The notes under the pieces: generated by a model | The model's input: only the letters and a program-made list of their open reading frames with translations | Database searches by the model: none | What the model was told of the DNA's origin: nothing | Part shown: in pieces, positions 7,529 through 15,868 of the stretch | How positions within the stretch are numbered: the first letter of the stretch is position 1 | How the letters are laid out: the number at the start of each line of letters is the position of its first letter | NCBI GenBank assembly: GCA_963717765.1 | Contig: CAVQWX010000003.1 | Coordinates: 806,001 to 870,000, forward strand | Reading direction: 5' to 3' | DNA from: JACDER01 sp963717765 | Lineage (GTDB): Bacteria; Actinomycetota; Thermoleophilia; Gaiellales; Gaiellaceae | Length of the DNA stretch: 64,000 bases | Program-made: the position numbers and the translations under genes

Positions 7529-9478
7529 ATGGCCTCGCTCGCCCGCCAGATCCTCGACGACCACCTCGTTCGCGGCGAGCTGACCCCGGGCACCGAGATC
7601 GGGCTGCGCGTCGACCAGACGCTGACGCAGGACACGACCGGGACGATGGCCCTCATGCAGTTCGAGGAGTTCGACGTCGGCCGCGTCCAGGTCGAGACCG
7701 CCGTCCAGTACGTCGACCACAACCTCCTCCAGATCGACTTCAAGAACCCGGACGACCACCTTTTCCTGCAGGGCCTCGCCGCCCGCTACGGCCTCTGGTT
7801 CTCGCGGCCCGGCAACGGCATCTGCCACTACGTCCACTGCGAGCGCTTCGCGACGCCCGGCAAGCTCCTGATCGGCGCGGACAGCCACACGACCCAGTCC
7901 GGCTCCTGCGCGATGATCGCGGTCGGCGCCGGAGGCCTCGACGCGGCTGTGTGCATGGCCGGCCATCCGTTCGAGATGCCCTGTCCGAAGATCGTCGGCG
8001 TCTTCCTCGAGAACGAGCTCGCGCGCCCGTGGATCACGGCCAAGGACGTCATCCTCGAGCTGCTCCGGCGGCGCGGGGTGCGCGGCGGCCGCGGCGCGAT
8101 CTTCGAGTTCACCGGGCCGGGCACGACCAGCCTCTCCTACACGGAGCGCGGGACGATCGCGAACATGATCGCCGAGCTCGGGGCGACTGGCGCGATCTTC
8201 CCGGCCGACGCCGAGACGAAGGCATGGCTGGAGGAGCAGCAGCGGGCAGAAGACTTCACCGAGATGCCGGCGGGCGACACGGGCGACTTCGACGAGGAGG
8301 AGCACATCGACCTGGCCGCCCTGACGCCGCTCGTCGCCAAGCCTTCGAGCCCCGGCAACGTCGCGCCGGTCGAGGAGGTCGCGGGGACGCGGCTCTCGCA
8401 GGTCTGCGTCGGCTCCTCCGTGAACTCCTCGTACGAGGATTTGGCGGTGGTCGGAGCAGTCCTCAGAGGCAACCGCATCGCTCAGAACCTCGTCTCGGCA
8501 ACCGCGACGCCCGGCTCGCGCCAGATCCTCGACCAGATCACGCGCTCCGGCACCTACGTCGAGCTGCTCATGGCGGGCGTGCGCATGCTCGAGCCGGCGT
8601 GCGGGCCGTGCGTGGGTATGGGACAGGCGCCGCCGTCGCATTCGAACTCGCTTCGCACCTTCAACCGGAACTTCAAGGGCCGGACAGGGACGGCGGACGA
8701 CAACGTCTACCTCTGCTCGCCGGCGATCGCCGCCGCGTCGCTGCTCACCGGGGTGATCTCCGACCCGCGGGAGCTCTCCGCGCCCGAGCTGACGGAGCGG
8801 CCGCAGGCGCGGCCCGAGGTCGTCCAGAACCACGTGCTTGCTCCGCCGCCGCCCGAAGAGGCCAAGGGGATCCAGGTGCCGCGCGACCTGCCGAACATCT
8901 TCCCGCCGCCGCCGCAGAAGGAGCTGCCGGACGAGTTCGACCTCCGCGTGCTGATCGTCGCGCCCGACGACATCACGACCGGCGATCTTTCACCCGACGG
9001 CGCGACCGTCATGGCGTACCGCTCGAACGTCCCCGCGATTGCCGAATTCACCTTCCAGCACCAGGACAAGCACTTCCCCAAGCGCGCGAAGGAGTGGGGC
9101 GGAGGATTCATCGTCGCCGGACACAACTACGGACAGGGCTCGAGCCGCGAGCACGCCGCGCTGGCGCCGGCGCAGCTCGGCGTCCGCGCCGTGATCGCCA
9201 AGAGCTTCGCCCGCATCCATCGCCGCAATCTGATCGCGCAGGGAATCGCGCCTCTCCTCTTCAAGGACGAGGCCGACTACGAGAAGGCTGAGCTCGGCCA
9301 GACCTGGCGCATCTCCGAGCTGCACTCGATCGCGGACGGGACCGACGAGCTCACGTGCGAGATCGAGGGAGTGGGGGAGATCACCCTCACGCACGACTTC
9401 CTGCCGCGCGAGCGCGAGATCGTCGTCGCCGGCGGCCTAATCCGCTATCTGAACGCCGAGCAGGGCGCCGCGGCTTAG
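7529..9478 (+). CDS. acn: Aconitate hydratase
   Basis: 649 residues; the shorter aconitase type (about 640-660 residues) with all four domains in the standard order. Domain 1-3 features are ADSHTTQSGS near residue 117 and the [4Fe-4S] ligands: Cys about 293 (CVGSSVNSS, replacing the usual CTNSS) and the pair in ACGPCVG at about 357-360. The C-terminal swivel domain includes GDLSPDGA and YGQGSSREHAAL with the substrate-binding Ser/Arg, followed by SFARIHRRNLIAQGI. It interconverts citrate and isocitrate in the TCA cycle. It stands alone between opposing genes. Confidence 0.93.
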   Translation: MASLARQILDDHLVRGELTPGTEIGLRVDQTLTQDTTGTMALMQFEEFDVGRVQVETAVQYVDHNLLQIDFKNPDDHLFLQGLAARYGLWFSRPGNGICHYVHCERFATPGKLLIGADSHTTQSGSCAMIAVGAGGLDAAVCMAGHPFEMPCPKIVGVFLENELARPWITAKDVILELLRRRGVRGGRGAIFEFTGPGTTSLSYTERGTIANMIAELGATGAIFPADAETKAWLEEQQRAEDFTEMPAGDTGDFDEEEHIDLAALTPLVAKPSSPGNVAPVEEVAGTRLSQVCVGSSVNSSYEDLAVVGAVLRGNRIAQNLVSATATPGSRQILDQITRSGTYVELLMAGVRMLEPACGPCVGMGQAPPSHSNSLRTFNRNFKGRTGTADDNVYLCSPAIAAASLLTGVISDPRELSAPELTERPQARPEVVQNHVLAPPPPEEAKGIQVPRDLPNIFPPPPQKELPDEFDLRVLIVAPDDITTGDLSPDGATVMAYRSNVPAIAEFTFQHQDKHFPKRAKEWGGGFIVAGHNYGQGSSREHAALAPAQLGVRAVIAKSFARIHRRNLIAQGIAPLLFKDEADYEKAELGQTWRISELHSIADGTDELTCEIEGVGEITLTHDFLPREREIVVAGGLIRYLNAEQGAAA

Positions 9479-9480
9479 GC

Positions 9481-10512
9481 TTAGGCGGCGTCGAGCGCGC
9501 GCGGGAGCTCGGCCACTTCGGCCGTCTCGAGCTCCGGCGACTCGGCCGCGCGGTCCAGCTTCGACTCGAACCGGTCGAGTCTCCGCTCCGCTTCGGCGTA
9601 CTTGCTCCGGGCGTGTCCCAGATGCTTGCCGATCGTGTCGAAATCCGCGCGGAATGTGCCGAAATCCTTCTGCAGCTGGGCGCAGTAGGCCATGACCTCC
9701 TGCGCGTGCTGCTCGATCTGCATTCCCTTGAGCCCGAGCACGATCATCTGCAGGTACGCGACGAATGTGTTGGGCGAGACCGGGACGACGTTGCGCTGGT
9801 GCGCGTAAGCGAGGAGCGCGCCGGTCTTCCCGCAGGCGAGCTCGTAGTAGATCGCCTCCGAGGGCAGGTACATCAGGGCGAAGTCGTAGGTGCCCTCGTC
9901 GGGGCGGATGTACTTGGACCCGATCGCGTCGATATGGATCTTCACGTCGCGAGCGAACGCCTTCTCGTGCATCTGCCGTGACTCATCGTCTTGCGCGTCG
10001 ACGAGACGCTCGAAGTTGTCGAGGGGGAACTTGGCGTCCACGGGGACGAGCTTGTCCACGCGGATGACGGCATCGACGCGCTCGCCGCTGCGGAAGGTGT
10101 GCTGGAGCGAATACGCATCGGCCGGTAACCGGTCGGCCAGCAGGTTGCCCAGCAGAAGCTCGCCGAACCCTCCTCTCGCCTTCGGGGGGCGCAGCACCTG
10201 CTGGAGCTGTCCCAGGTCCTTCGCCTGCTCGGCCAGCTGCGCGGTCGCGCGGCCGACGTCGCCGAGCTGCTTGTGGATCGCGTTCGTCTGCTGTGATGCG
10301 TGCTCCATCCGCCGGTCGACCTTCGTATCGAGGTCGGCGAGCCGTCGGTCGACCGCCTCCGTCAGCCCCTGCAGCCGCCGGTCGACCTCGGCAGTTCGAC
10401 TCTCCAGTTGGCGGGAGCTGTCAGCGCGGAAGGCCGTCAGCGCACGCGCGAGCCAGACGGCGAGGCCGGCCAGGATGAGCCCGAGGACCAGTAGCGCTGC
10501 GACCGTGAGCAT
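9481..10512 (-). CDS. rmuC: DNA recombination protein RmuC
   Basis: 343 residues. A single N-terminal membrane helix (about residues 4-25) anchors a long coiled coil (about 30-115), followed by the RmuC nuclease-like domain containing FGELLLGNLLADRLPADAY, VPVDAKFPLDNF and FALMYLPSEAIYYEL. VDAKFPLD corresponds to the D-x-K core of the predicted PD-(D/E)XK-like fold. RmuC limits DNA rearrangements at inverted repeats; its biochemical action is not settled. It is convergent with aconitase, with a CTTAGGCTTAGG tandem repeat between the stops. Confidence 0.92.
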   Translation of the reverse strand: MLTVAALLVLGLILAGLAVWLARALTAFRADSSRQLESRTAEVDRRLQGLTEAVDRRLADLDTKVDRRMEHASQQTNAIHKQLGDVGRATAQLAEQAKDLGQLQQVLRPPKARGGFGELLLGNLLADRLPADAYSLQHTFRSGERVDAVIRVDKLVPVDAKFPLDNFERLVDAQDDESRQMHEKAFARDVKIHIDAIGSKYIRPDEGTYDFALMYLPSEAIYYELACGKTGALLAYAHQRNVVPVSPNTFVAYLQMIVLGLKGMQIEQHAQEVMAYCAQLQKDFGTFRADFDTIGKHLGHARSKYAEAERRLDRFESKLDRAAESPELETAEVAELPRALDAA

Positions 10513-10546
10513 GGCCGCAGAACGCTACTGGTGGGGTCGGACGGTG

Positions 10547-10693
10547 CTAGACCGTGCGGCCGGAACCGCGGCTGAGCAGCGCAAGGACGGCGACGACGAG
10601 CGCCGCGATCAGCAAGAGCCAGAGCAGGTTGCTGATGCCGACGCCGCCGGCGATCGCGGCGATCACCAGCACCAGTACGAGAATCCACAACAC
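10547..10693 (-). CDS. 48-residue membrane protein
   Basis: Starts at GTG 10691-10693, preceded by a strong AAAGGGGG ribosome-binding site 6 bases upstream. The product is almost entirely two hydrophobic helices, LWILVLVLVIAAIAGGVGIS and LLWLLLIAALVVAVLALL, ending in a short basic tail. It resembles the many tiny two-helix stress-linked membrane proteins of bacteria, but I cannot place it in a named family. Its upstream region holds nested inverted repeats (see 10755-10804). Confidence 0.6.
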   Translation of the reverse strand: MLWILVLVLVIAAIAGGVGISNLLWLLLIAALVVAVLALLSRGSGRTV

Positions 10694-10754
10694 GGGATAA
10701 CCCCCTTTCACCGAAGCGGAGAGCGTGATGCCATATCGCTGTCCCCGGAAAGGA

Positions 10755-10804
10755 GCGTTAAAAACGCCAAGTCCGATCGACCTTGCGGCCGTCCGGACTT
10801 GGCG
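10755..10804. promoter_or_regulatory. Nested inverted repeats between divergent genes
   Basis: Two overlapping palindromes: GCGTT-AAA-AACGC at 10755-10767, and an 11-base perfect inverted repeat CGCCAAGTCCG (10765-10775) with CGGACTTGGCG (10794-10804), separated by 18 bases. They share bases, so the hairpins exclude each other. The site is upstream of both the 48-residue membrane protein (minus strand) and the membrane-anchored protein at 10859 (plus strand). An operator or a structured leader are both possible. Confidence 0.55.
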
Positions 10805-10858
10805 ACCAGAAGATAACAGCACCGGAGAGGCTGGTCAAGCCGCTAGCATCGCTCCGCC

Positions 10859-11662
10859 ATGGCCAAGCGCAAAAAGCCGCGCACGCCTGCTCCGCCGCGC
10901 CGCCCGGCCGCTCCGCGCTCGAGCGGCGGAAACGGCGCGCAGGCGCAGCAGCCGGGCCCGTCGCGCGCCGTGCAGGCGCCGCAAGTGCGCTCCGGCAAGA
11001 AGCGCACTCAGTCGGACACCGACAAGCGGAACAGGATGATCCTGTACGGCGTCGCCGGCGCCGGGATCTTCGGGGTCGTGGCCGTGCTGCTCGCGCTCTT
11101 CGTTCTCGGCAAGAGCAGCACCACGGCTCATTTCGACGGCCCGAACGTCGAGCTCGCCAACCTCCCTGGCCTGATGCGCAAAGCTCCGCCCTGGCCGAGG
11201 AACGTGCAGGACCTCAACGCTCGGATCAAGGACGTCGGCGTCCATATCCTCCCGGCCGAGGGCAACGTGCTGCACATCCACCAGCACCTGGACATCTTCC
11301 GCGACGGCAAGCACGTGACCGTCCCCGCCCTCATCGGCATAAGGCGCAAGGGGCAGGGGGCCGAGTTCGCCGAGCTGCACACGCACGACACGAGCGGGAT
11401 CATCCACCTCGAGTCCGACCGCGCCCAGGCCTTCTCGCTCGGGCAGTTCTTCGGCGTGTGGGGGAACTACCTCGCGAAGAACTGTGCCGGTGGCCTGTGC
11501 TCGCCGCCGGAGCCGTTCGCGGTGTATGTCAACGGGAAGAAGATTCCGCCGACCGCCGATCCCGTGAGACTCGTCCTCCAGCAGCACGACGAGATCGCAA
11601 TGGTCTACGGAACGCCGCCGGCGACCATCCCGTCGAGCTACAGCTGGCCCGCCGGCTACTAG
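10859..11662 (+). CDS. Membrane-anchored His-rich extracytoplasmic protein
   Basis: 267 residues. A long basic, Pro-rich cytosolic tail (1-60) precedes one membrane helix (about 62-85: ILYGVAGAGIFGVVAVLLAL). The outer domain is rich in paired His: HIHQHLDIF, ELHTHDTSGIIHLES and LQQHDEIAMVYG, which looks like a metal site, plus two Cys (CAGGLC). It shares FSLGQFFGVWG, VYVNGKK and the QHDEI block with the protein at 33197, so the two define a paralogous family. I do not recognise the family; metal (perhaps copper) binding is inference from the His pattern and from the copper genes near the paralogue. Confidence 0.75.
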   Translation: MAKRKKPRTPAPPRRPAAPRSSGGNGAQAQQPGPSRAVQAPQVRSGKKRTQSDTDKRNRMILYGVAGAGIFGVVAVLLALFVLGKSSTTAHFDGPNVELANLPGLMRKAPPWPRNVQDLNARIKDVGVHILPAEGNVLHIHQHLDIFRDGKHVTVPALIGIRRKGQGAEFAELHTHDTSGIIHLESDRAQAFSLGQFFGVWGNYLAKNCAGGLCSPPEPFAVYVNGKKIPPTADPVRLVLQQHDEIAMVYGTPPATIPSSYSWPAGY

Positions 11663-11673
11663 GCTTAGCAGCC

Positions 11674-11762
11674 GCCGGGGTGGCGAAATTGGCGATACGC
11701 GGCTGACTTAAAATCAGCTGTCCCCGCAAGGGGGCGTGAGGGTTCGAGCCCCTCCCCCGGCA
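11674..11762 (+). tRNA. tRNA-Leu(UAA)
   Basis: Acceptor stem GCCGGGG (11674-11680) pairs with CCCCGGC (11755-11761), with A as discriminator; CCA is not encoded. The anticodon arm GCTGA-CTTAAAA-TCAGC gives anticodon TAA. The long variable arm (about TCCCCGCAAGGGGG) is typical of class II tRNA-Leu, and the T arm GAGGG-TTCGAGC-CCCTC is canonical. It reads UUA, the rarest leucine codon in such GC-rich genomes. Confidence 0.95.
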
Positions 11763-11882
11763 CACGGATTCCCTGCTCAAGGGCGCTTTCTCGGGTTTCG
11801 CTGTGGTCGGCGGCCGAGACGACGGAATCAGCGCTGGGACAACGCCGAAACCAAAGGGTTCGGAGCATCCGTCAACGAGTCC

Positions 11883-12315
11883 TTACGGACGGATGCGGAT
11901 GATCGTCTTTGCCGGTGACCCGGTCGGTCGGGTTGAGGGCCGCGACGGCATCGTCGAGGGTCGCGACGTTGCCGATGTTCGTCCGCAGTCGTCCGTCCCG
12001 CACCCGCGGACAACCTCACCCAGTTGGGCACGATCGGACTCGACGGCCTCACGTGCGAGCTGCGTCACCATCGACCCGACTGCGCCGGCCGCGCCGTGCG
12101 CGAGAACGCTCTGCCCCGCCTGAAGGCGGCCGTGCTGGAACAGTCCCTGCCACGCAGTGAGGCCCGAGATCGGCAGGCTCGCGCCTGCGATGTAGTCGAC
12201 GTCGTCCGGCAATCTGAACGACGACATCGTTTATCGCTGCTTGCGGCTCGGGCCGCTCCACCAGCTTCATCCCGGCCGTTCCAGCAGCCTGGTCCGTCAC
12301 CACGATCGCCTTCAT
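11883..12315 (-). pseudogene. Decayed MDR-family NADP oxidoreductase
   Basis: Fragments of a zinc-independent medium-chain dehydrogenase/quinone oxidoreductase in order but with large deletions: N terminus MKAIVVTDQAAGTAGMKLVE, then after a gap of roughly 60 residues LPDDVDYIAGASLPISGLTA and SVLAHGAAGAVGSMVTQLAR (nucleotide-binding AxxGxxG), then after a gap of about 80 residues VESDRAQL and, in a shifted frame, NIGNVATLDDAVAALNP, closing with KTIIRIRP. A normal member has about 310 residues; about 144 codons remain. Frames change at least twice. It is a true pseudogene, lying 120 bases from the tRNA-Leu 3' end. The rest of 11763-12538 holds nothing else I can identify. Confidence 0.75.
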
Positions 12316-12538
12316 CGTCCGCCTCCCCTGCGTCGAGTTCTCGCCTCTTTAGCCGACTGCGACACCGGGTGGCAGCCGCACCTACGTCACCGCGGTGGAC
12401 CGCAGCACGCGCACCCCCTCCCGGGCGCGCCAGCCTGATTGAGCGGCGGTCGACGCGAGGACTTCATCCGAACCGGGTGATTGCAGCGGCCCGGCCGGGT
12501 CGATAGGTTGCGAGCGCAAGCTCAGGATCGCGAAGGGA

Positions 12539-13948
12539 GTGATCGGACAGGTGGCCGACGGGGGCCGGGAAGCTCAGCAAACGGACGTGCTCGTGATCTT
12601 CGGGATCACGGGCGATCTGGCGAAGGTGATGACCTTTCGCTCGCTCTACCGGCTGGAGAAGCGCGGCCTGCTGGAGTGCCCGATCGTCGGCGTGGCCGTC
12701 GACGACTGGACGGTGGAGCAACTCGTCGAGCGCGCGCGCGAGTCGATCGTGGGCACCGGCGAGCAGTTGGACGAGAAGGTCTTCGCGCGCCTCGCCGCGC
12801 GCTTCTCGTACGTGCAGGGGGACTTCTCGGATGCCGCGATGTACGGGCGCGTCGGCAAGGCGATCGAAGGCAAGACGACACCGGTCTTCTATCTCGAGAT
12901 CCCGCCCTTCCTCTTCGCGACCGTCATCAAGGGGCTGTCCGAGGCGGGGCTGACCAAGACGGCGCGCGTCGTCGTCGAGAAGCCGTTCGGTAACGACCTG
13001 GCCTCCGCGCACGCTCTCGCGAAAGAGCTTCACCAGTACGTCGACGAGTCCCAGCTCCTCAGGATCGACCACTACCTCGGGAAGATGGGGACCGAGGAGA
13101 TCATCTTCCTCCGGTTCGCGAATGCGATGCTCGAGCCCATCTGGAGCCGGAACTACGTCTCGACAGTCCAGATCACGATGGCCGAGGACTTCGGCGTCGA
13201 GGACCGAGGCCACTTCTACGATCCGGTCGGGGCGCTGCGCGACGTCGTGGTCAATCACCTGATGCAGGTGGTCTGCCTGTGCGCGATGGAAGCACCGGCC
13301 CGAGGGGACCCGCAGACGATCAAGGATGCGCAGCTTTCCCTCTTCCGCGCTGTAAAGGAGGCGGACCCCGCTCATTACGTCCGAGGGCAGTACGACGGCT
13401 ACCGCTCGATCGACGGCGTCGCGCCCGACTCGACGACCGAGACCTATGCCGCTCTGCGCCTCGAGATCGAGAACTCGCGCTGGGCCGGCGTCCCGTTCTT
13501 CATCCGAACCGGGAAGCGCCTCCCGGTCACGCAGACAGAGCTCCGCCTCGTTTTCAAGAATGCTCCTCGGCTGGGCTTCGGGCTTTTCAAGGAGGAGATC
13601 GAGCCGAATCAGCTGGTCGTGAAGCTCGATCCGTCGACCGGCGTCAGGCTCGTCTTCCTGGCGCATCGGGCCGATGGGCCCGGCCCGATCGACCTCGACA
13701 TGGAGTTCGCGGCCGAGGGCGGCGAGGGCCCGACGCCGTACGAGGTGCTGCTGCACGCCGCGATGGTCGGTCAGACCCTGCGGTTCACGAGACAGGACAC
13801 GGTCGAGGAGACCTGGCGGGTCATGCAGCCGCTACTCGACGCGCCTCCGCCTGTGCACCCCTACGCGCCCGGCTCCTGGGGGCCGAAGGAAGCAGACGAG
13901 CTGGTCGCCGGGCATGGTCGCTGGCGCGACCCGTGGATCGTGTCGTGA
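12539..13948 (+). CDS. zwf: Glucose-6-phosphate 1-dehydrogenase
   Basis: 469 residues from GTG 12539, which follows the ribosome-binding site GAAGGGA. Key motifs: the nucleotide-binding FGITGDLAKVMTFRSLY at about 20-36, EKPFGND near 150, and the substrate/catalytic RIDHYLGK near 179-186. It oxidises glucose 6-phosphate to 6-phosphogluconolactone with NADP+ (or NAD+), opening the pentose-phosphate pathway. No pgl or gnd follows; instead its stop overlaps the GTG of the GH15 gene (GTGA), tying it to a sugar-hydrolysis and oxidation run. Confidence 0.93.
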   Translation: MIGQVADGGREAQQTDVLVIFGITGDLAKVMTFRSLYRLEKRGLLECPIVGVAVDDWTVEQLVERARESIVGTGEQLDEKVFARLAARFSYVQGDFSDAAMYGRVGKAIEGKTTPVFYLEIPPFLFATVIKGLSEAGLTKTARVVVEKPFGNDLASAHALAKELHQYVDESQLLRIDHYLGKMGTEEIIFLRFANAMLEPIWSRNYVSTVQITMAEDFGVEDRGHFYDPVGALRDVVVNHLMQVVCLCAMEAPARGDPQTIKDAQLSLFRAVKEADPAHYVRGQYDGYRSIDGVAPDSTTETYAALRLEIENSRWAGVPFFIRTGKRLPVTQTELRLVFKNAPRLGFGLFKEEIEPNQLVVKLDPSTGVRLVFLAHRADGPGPIDLDMEFAAEGGEGPTPYEVLLHAAMVGQTLRFTRQDTVEETWRVMQPLLDAPPPVHPYAPGSWGPKEADELVAGHGRWRDPWIVS

Positions 13949-15840
13949 CCAAGGCTGCAACCGAGGACCGGACGGCGCCCCAGAGCGCCGCAGCGCCGTC
14001 GCCGTTCCCACCGATCGCCGACTACGCCTTCCTTTCGAACTGCCACACCGGCGCGCTCATCGCTCCTGACGGCGCGATCGACTGGCTGTGCGTCCCTTCG
14101 TTCGACGCCCCGAGCATCTTCGGGAGCCTCCTCGACCGGCAGGCCGGCTCGTTCCGGTTCGGCCCGTTCGGAATCAACCATCCGGCCGATCGCGAGTATG
14201 AGCCGGGGACGAACGTGCTCGTGACGTTTTGGCAGACGCCGAGGGGCTGGATCGTCGTCCGCGACGCGCTGACGATGGGGCCGCGCACGCACGAAGACGA
14301 GATCACCCCGCACGCGCGACCTCCAGCCGACGACGACGGCGACCACATGCTCGTCCGCACGGTGGAGTGTGTCGAAGGGTCGGTCGAGCTCGAGCTCGTG
14401 TGCGAGCCCGTCTTCGACTACGGCCGGACTGCAGCCGAATGGAACCTCGTCGACGGCGGCAGGGCCATGGCCGACGCGACCGGTGCCGGCCAGACGATCC
14501 GCCTCGTCTCCAACCTCGCTCTCGGAATCGAGGGCGGCCGCGTACGAGGAAGGCACGTGCTCTCTGCCGGCGATCGCGCCTACTGCGCCCTCTCCTGGGC
14601 AGAGCAGCTCGGGGCACCGAAGGACGTCGACGAGGCCGAGGAGAGGATGGCCGCCACGCGGCGCTTCTGGCGCGACTGGCTGGGCAGGGCTCGGATCCCC
14701 GATCACCGCTTCCGCGAGCCGATCCAACGCTCCGCGCTCGCGATCAAGGGCCTGACCTACATGCCCACCGGCTCGACGGTGGCGGCCCTGACCACGTCGT
14801 TGCCCGAGACGCCCGGCGGCGAGCGCAACTGGGACTACCGGTACACCTGGATGCGCGACACGACGTTCACGCTGCAGGCGCTCCACTGGCTCAACCTCGA
14901 CTGGGAGGCCGACGAGTTCATGGAGTTCGTCGCCGATCTCGAGCCGACCGAGGACGGGTCGCTCCAGATCATGTACGGGATCGACGGCCGCCGCGACCTG
15001 ACGGAGTCGACGCTCGACCATCTCTCCGGGTATGCGGGCGCGCGTCCCGTCCGGCTCGGGAACGGCGCCTTCGACCAGCGTCAGAACGACGTCTTCGGCG
15101 CGGTGCTCGACTCGATCCTGCTCCATACCCGCAAGAGCGAGAGGCTGCCCCGGAGACTGTGGCCGATCGTGCTGTCCCAGGCCGAGTGCGCCACGAAGGT
15201 CTGGCGCGAGCCGGACCAGGGCATCTGGGAGGCCCGGGGAGCTCCCCAGCACTACGTCTCCTCGAAGCTGATGGGCTGGGTCGCCCTCGACCGGGCGGCG
15301 CAGCTGGCCGAGATCCGCGGGGATCCCGAGCAGGCCGCGACGTGGCATGAGACGGCCGACGAGATCCGCGCCGACATCCTCGAGCACGGTGTCACGGAGG
15401 GCGGTGTTCTCCGCCAGCACTACGACACCGACTCCCTCGACGCGTCGGTGCTGCTCGCGGCGATCTTCGATTTCCTGCCCGGTGACGACGAGCGCCTGCG
15501 CGCGACCGTGACCGCGATCTCCGAGGAGCTGACCGAAAACGGCTTCGTGCTCCGTTACCGAACCGACGAGACCGATGACGGCCTCTCGGGCAAGGAGGGA
15601 ACGTTTCTCATCTGTTCCTTCTGGCTCGTCTCGGCCCTCGCCATCGTGGGCGAGCTGCAGCAGTCGCGTGACCTGATGGAGAAACTGCTGCGGATCGGCT
15701 CTCCGCTCGGTCTCTTCGCCGAGGAGTTCGACGCCGACACCGGGCGGCATCTCGGCAACTTCCCACAGGCCTTCTCGCACCTGGCGCTCCTCGATGCCGC
15801 GGCGCGGATCATGGTGCCCGAGATCATGGCGCAGTACTGA
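13945..15840 (+). CDS. Glycoside hydrolase family 15 protein (glucoamylase/trehalase type)
   Basis: 631 residues from GTG 13945, overlapping the zwf stop. The N-terminal beta-sandwich begins with PPIADYAFLSNCHTGALI and GAIDWLCVPSFDAPSIFG, a hallmark of bacterial GH15. The (alpha/alpha)6 barrel contains GGERNWDYRYTWMRDTTFTL (substrate-binding WDYR) and the later EEFDADTGRHLGNFPQAFSH with the catalytic base region. No signal peptide, so it acts in the cytosol. Actinobacterial homologues include trehalases; the inverting mechanism releases beta-glucose. Trehalose or maltooligosaccharide as substrate cannot be decided from sequence. Confidence 0.9.
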   Translation: MTKAATEDRTAPQSAAAPSPFPPIADYAFLSNCHTGALIAPDGAIDWLCVPSFDAPSIFGSLLDRQAGSFRFGPFGINHPADREYEPGTNVLVTFWQTPRGWIVVRDALTMGPRTHEDEITPHARPPADDDGDHMLVRTVECVEGSVELELVCEPVFDYGRTAAEWNLVDGGRAMADATGAGQTIRLVSNLALGIEGGRVRGRHVLSAGDRAYCALSWAEQLGAPKDVDEAEERMAATRRFWRDWLGRARIPDHRFREPIQRSALAIKGLTYMPTGSTVAALTTSLPETPGGERNWDYRYTWMRDTTFTLQALHWLNLDWEADEFMEFVADLEPTEDGSLQIMYGIDGRRDLTESTLDHLSGYAGARPVRLGNGAFDQRQNDVFGAVLDSILLHTRKSERLPRRLWPIVLSQAECATKVWREPDQGIWEARGAPQHYVSSKLMGWVALDRAAQLAEIRGDPEQAATWHETADEIRADILEHGVTEGGVLRQHYDTDSLDASVLLAAIFDFLPGDDERLRATVTAISEELTENGFVLRYRTDETDDGLSGKEGTFLICSFWLVSALAIVGELQQSRDLMEKLLRIGSPLGLFAEEFDADTGRHLGNFPQAFSHLALLDAAARIMVPEIMAQY

Positions 15841-15868
15841 GAGGCGTGAAGGCCACCTAGGAGGCTAG

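Noticed and set aside
9355..9981. Plus-strand frame opposite rmuC
   Set aside because: No ribosome-binding site or family features; RmuC on the other strand explains the coding signal.
13279..13944. N-terminal extension of the GH15 protein into zwf
   Set aside because: The upstream frame overlaps zwf entirely and is Arg/Pro-rich; GH15 begins naturally at GTG 13945.
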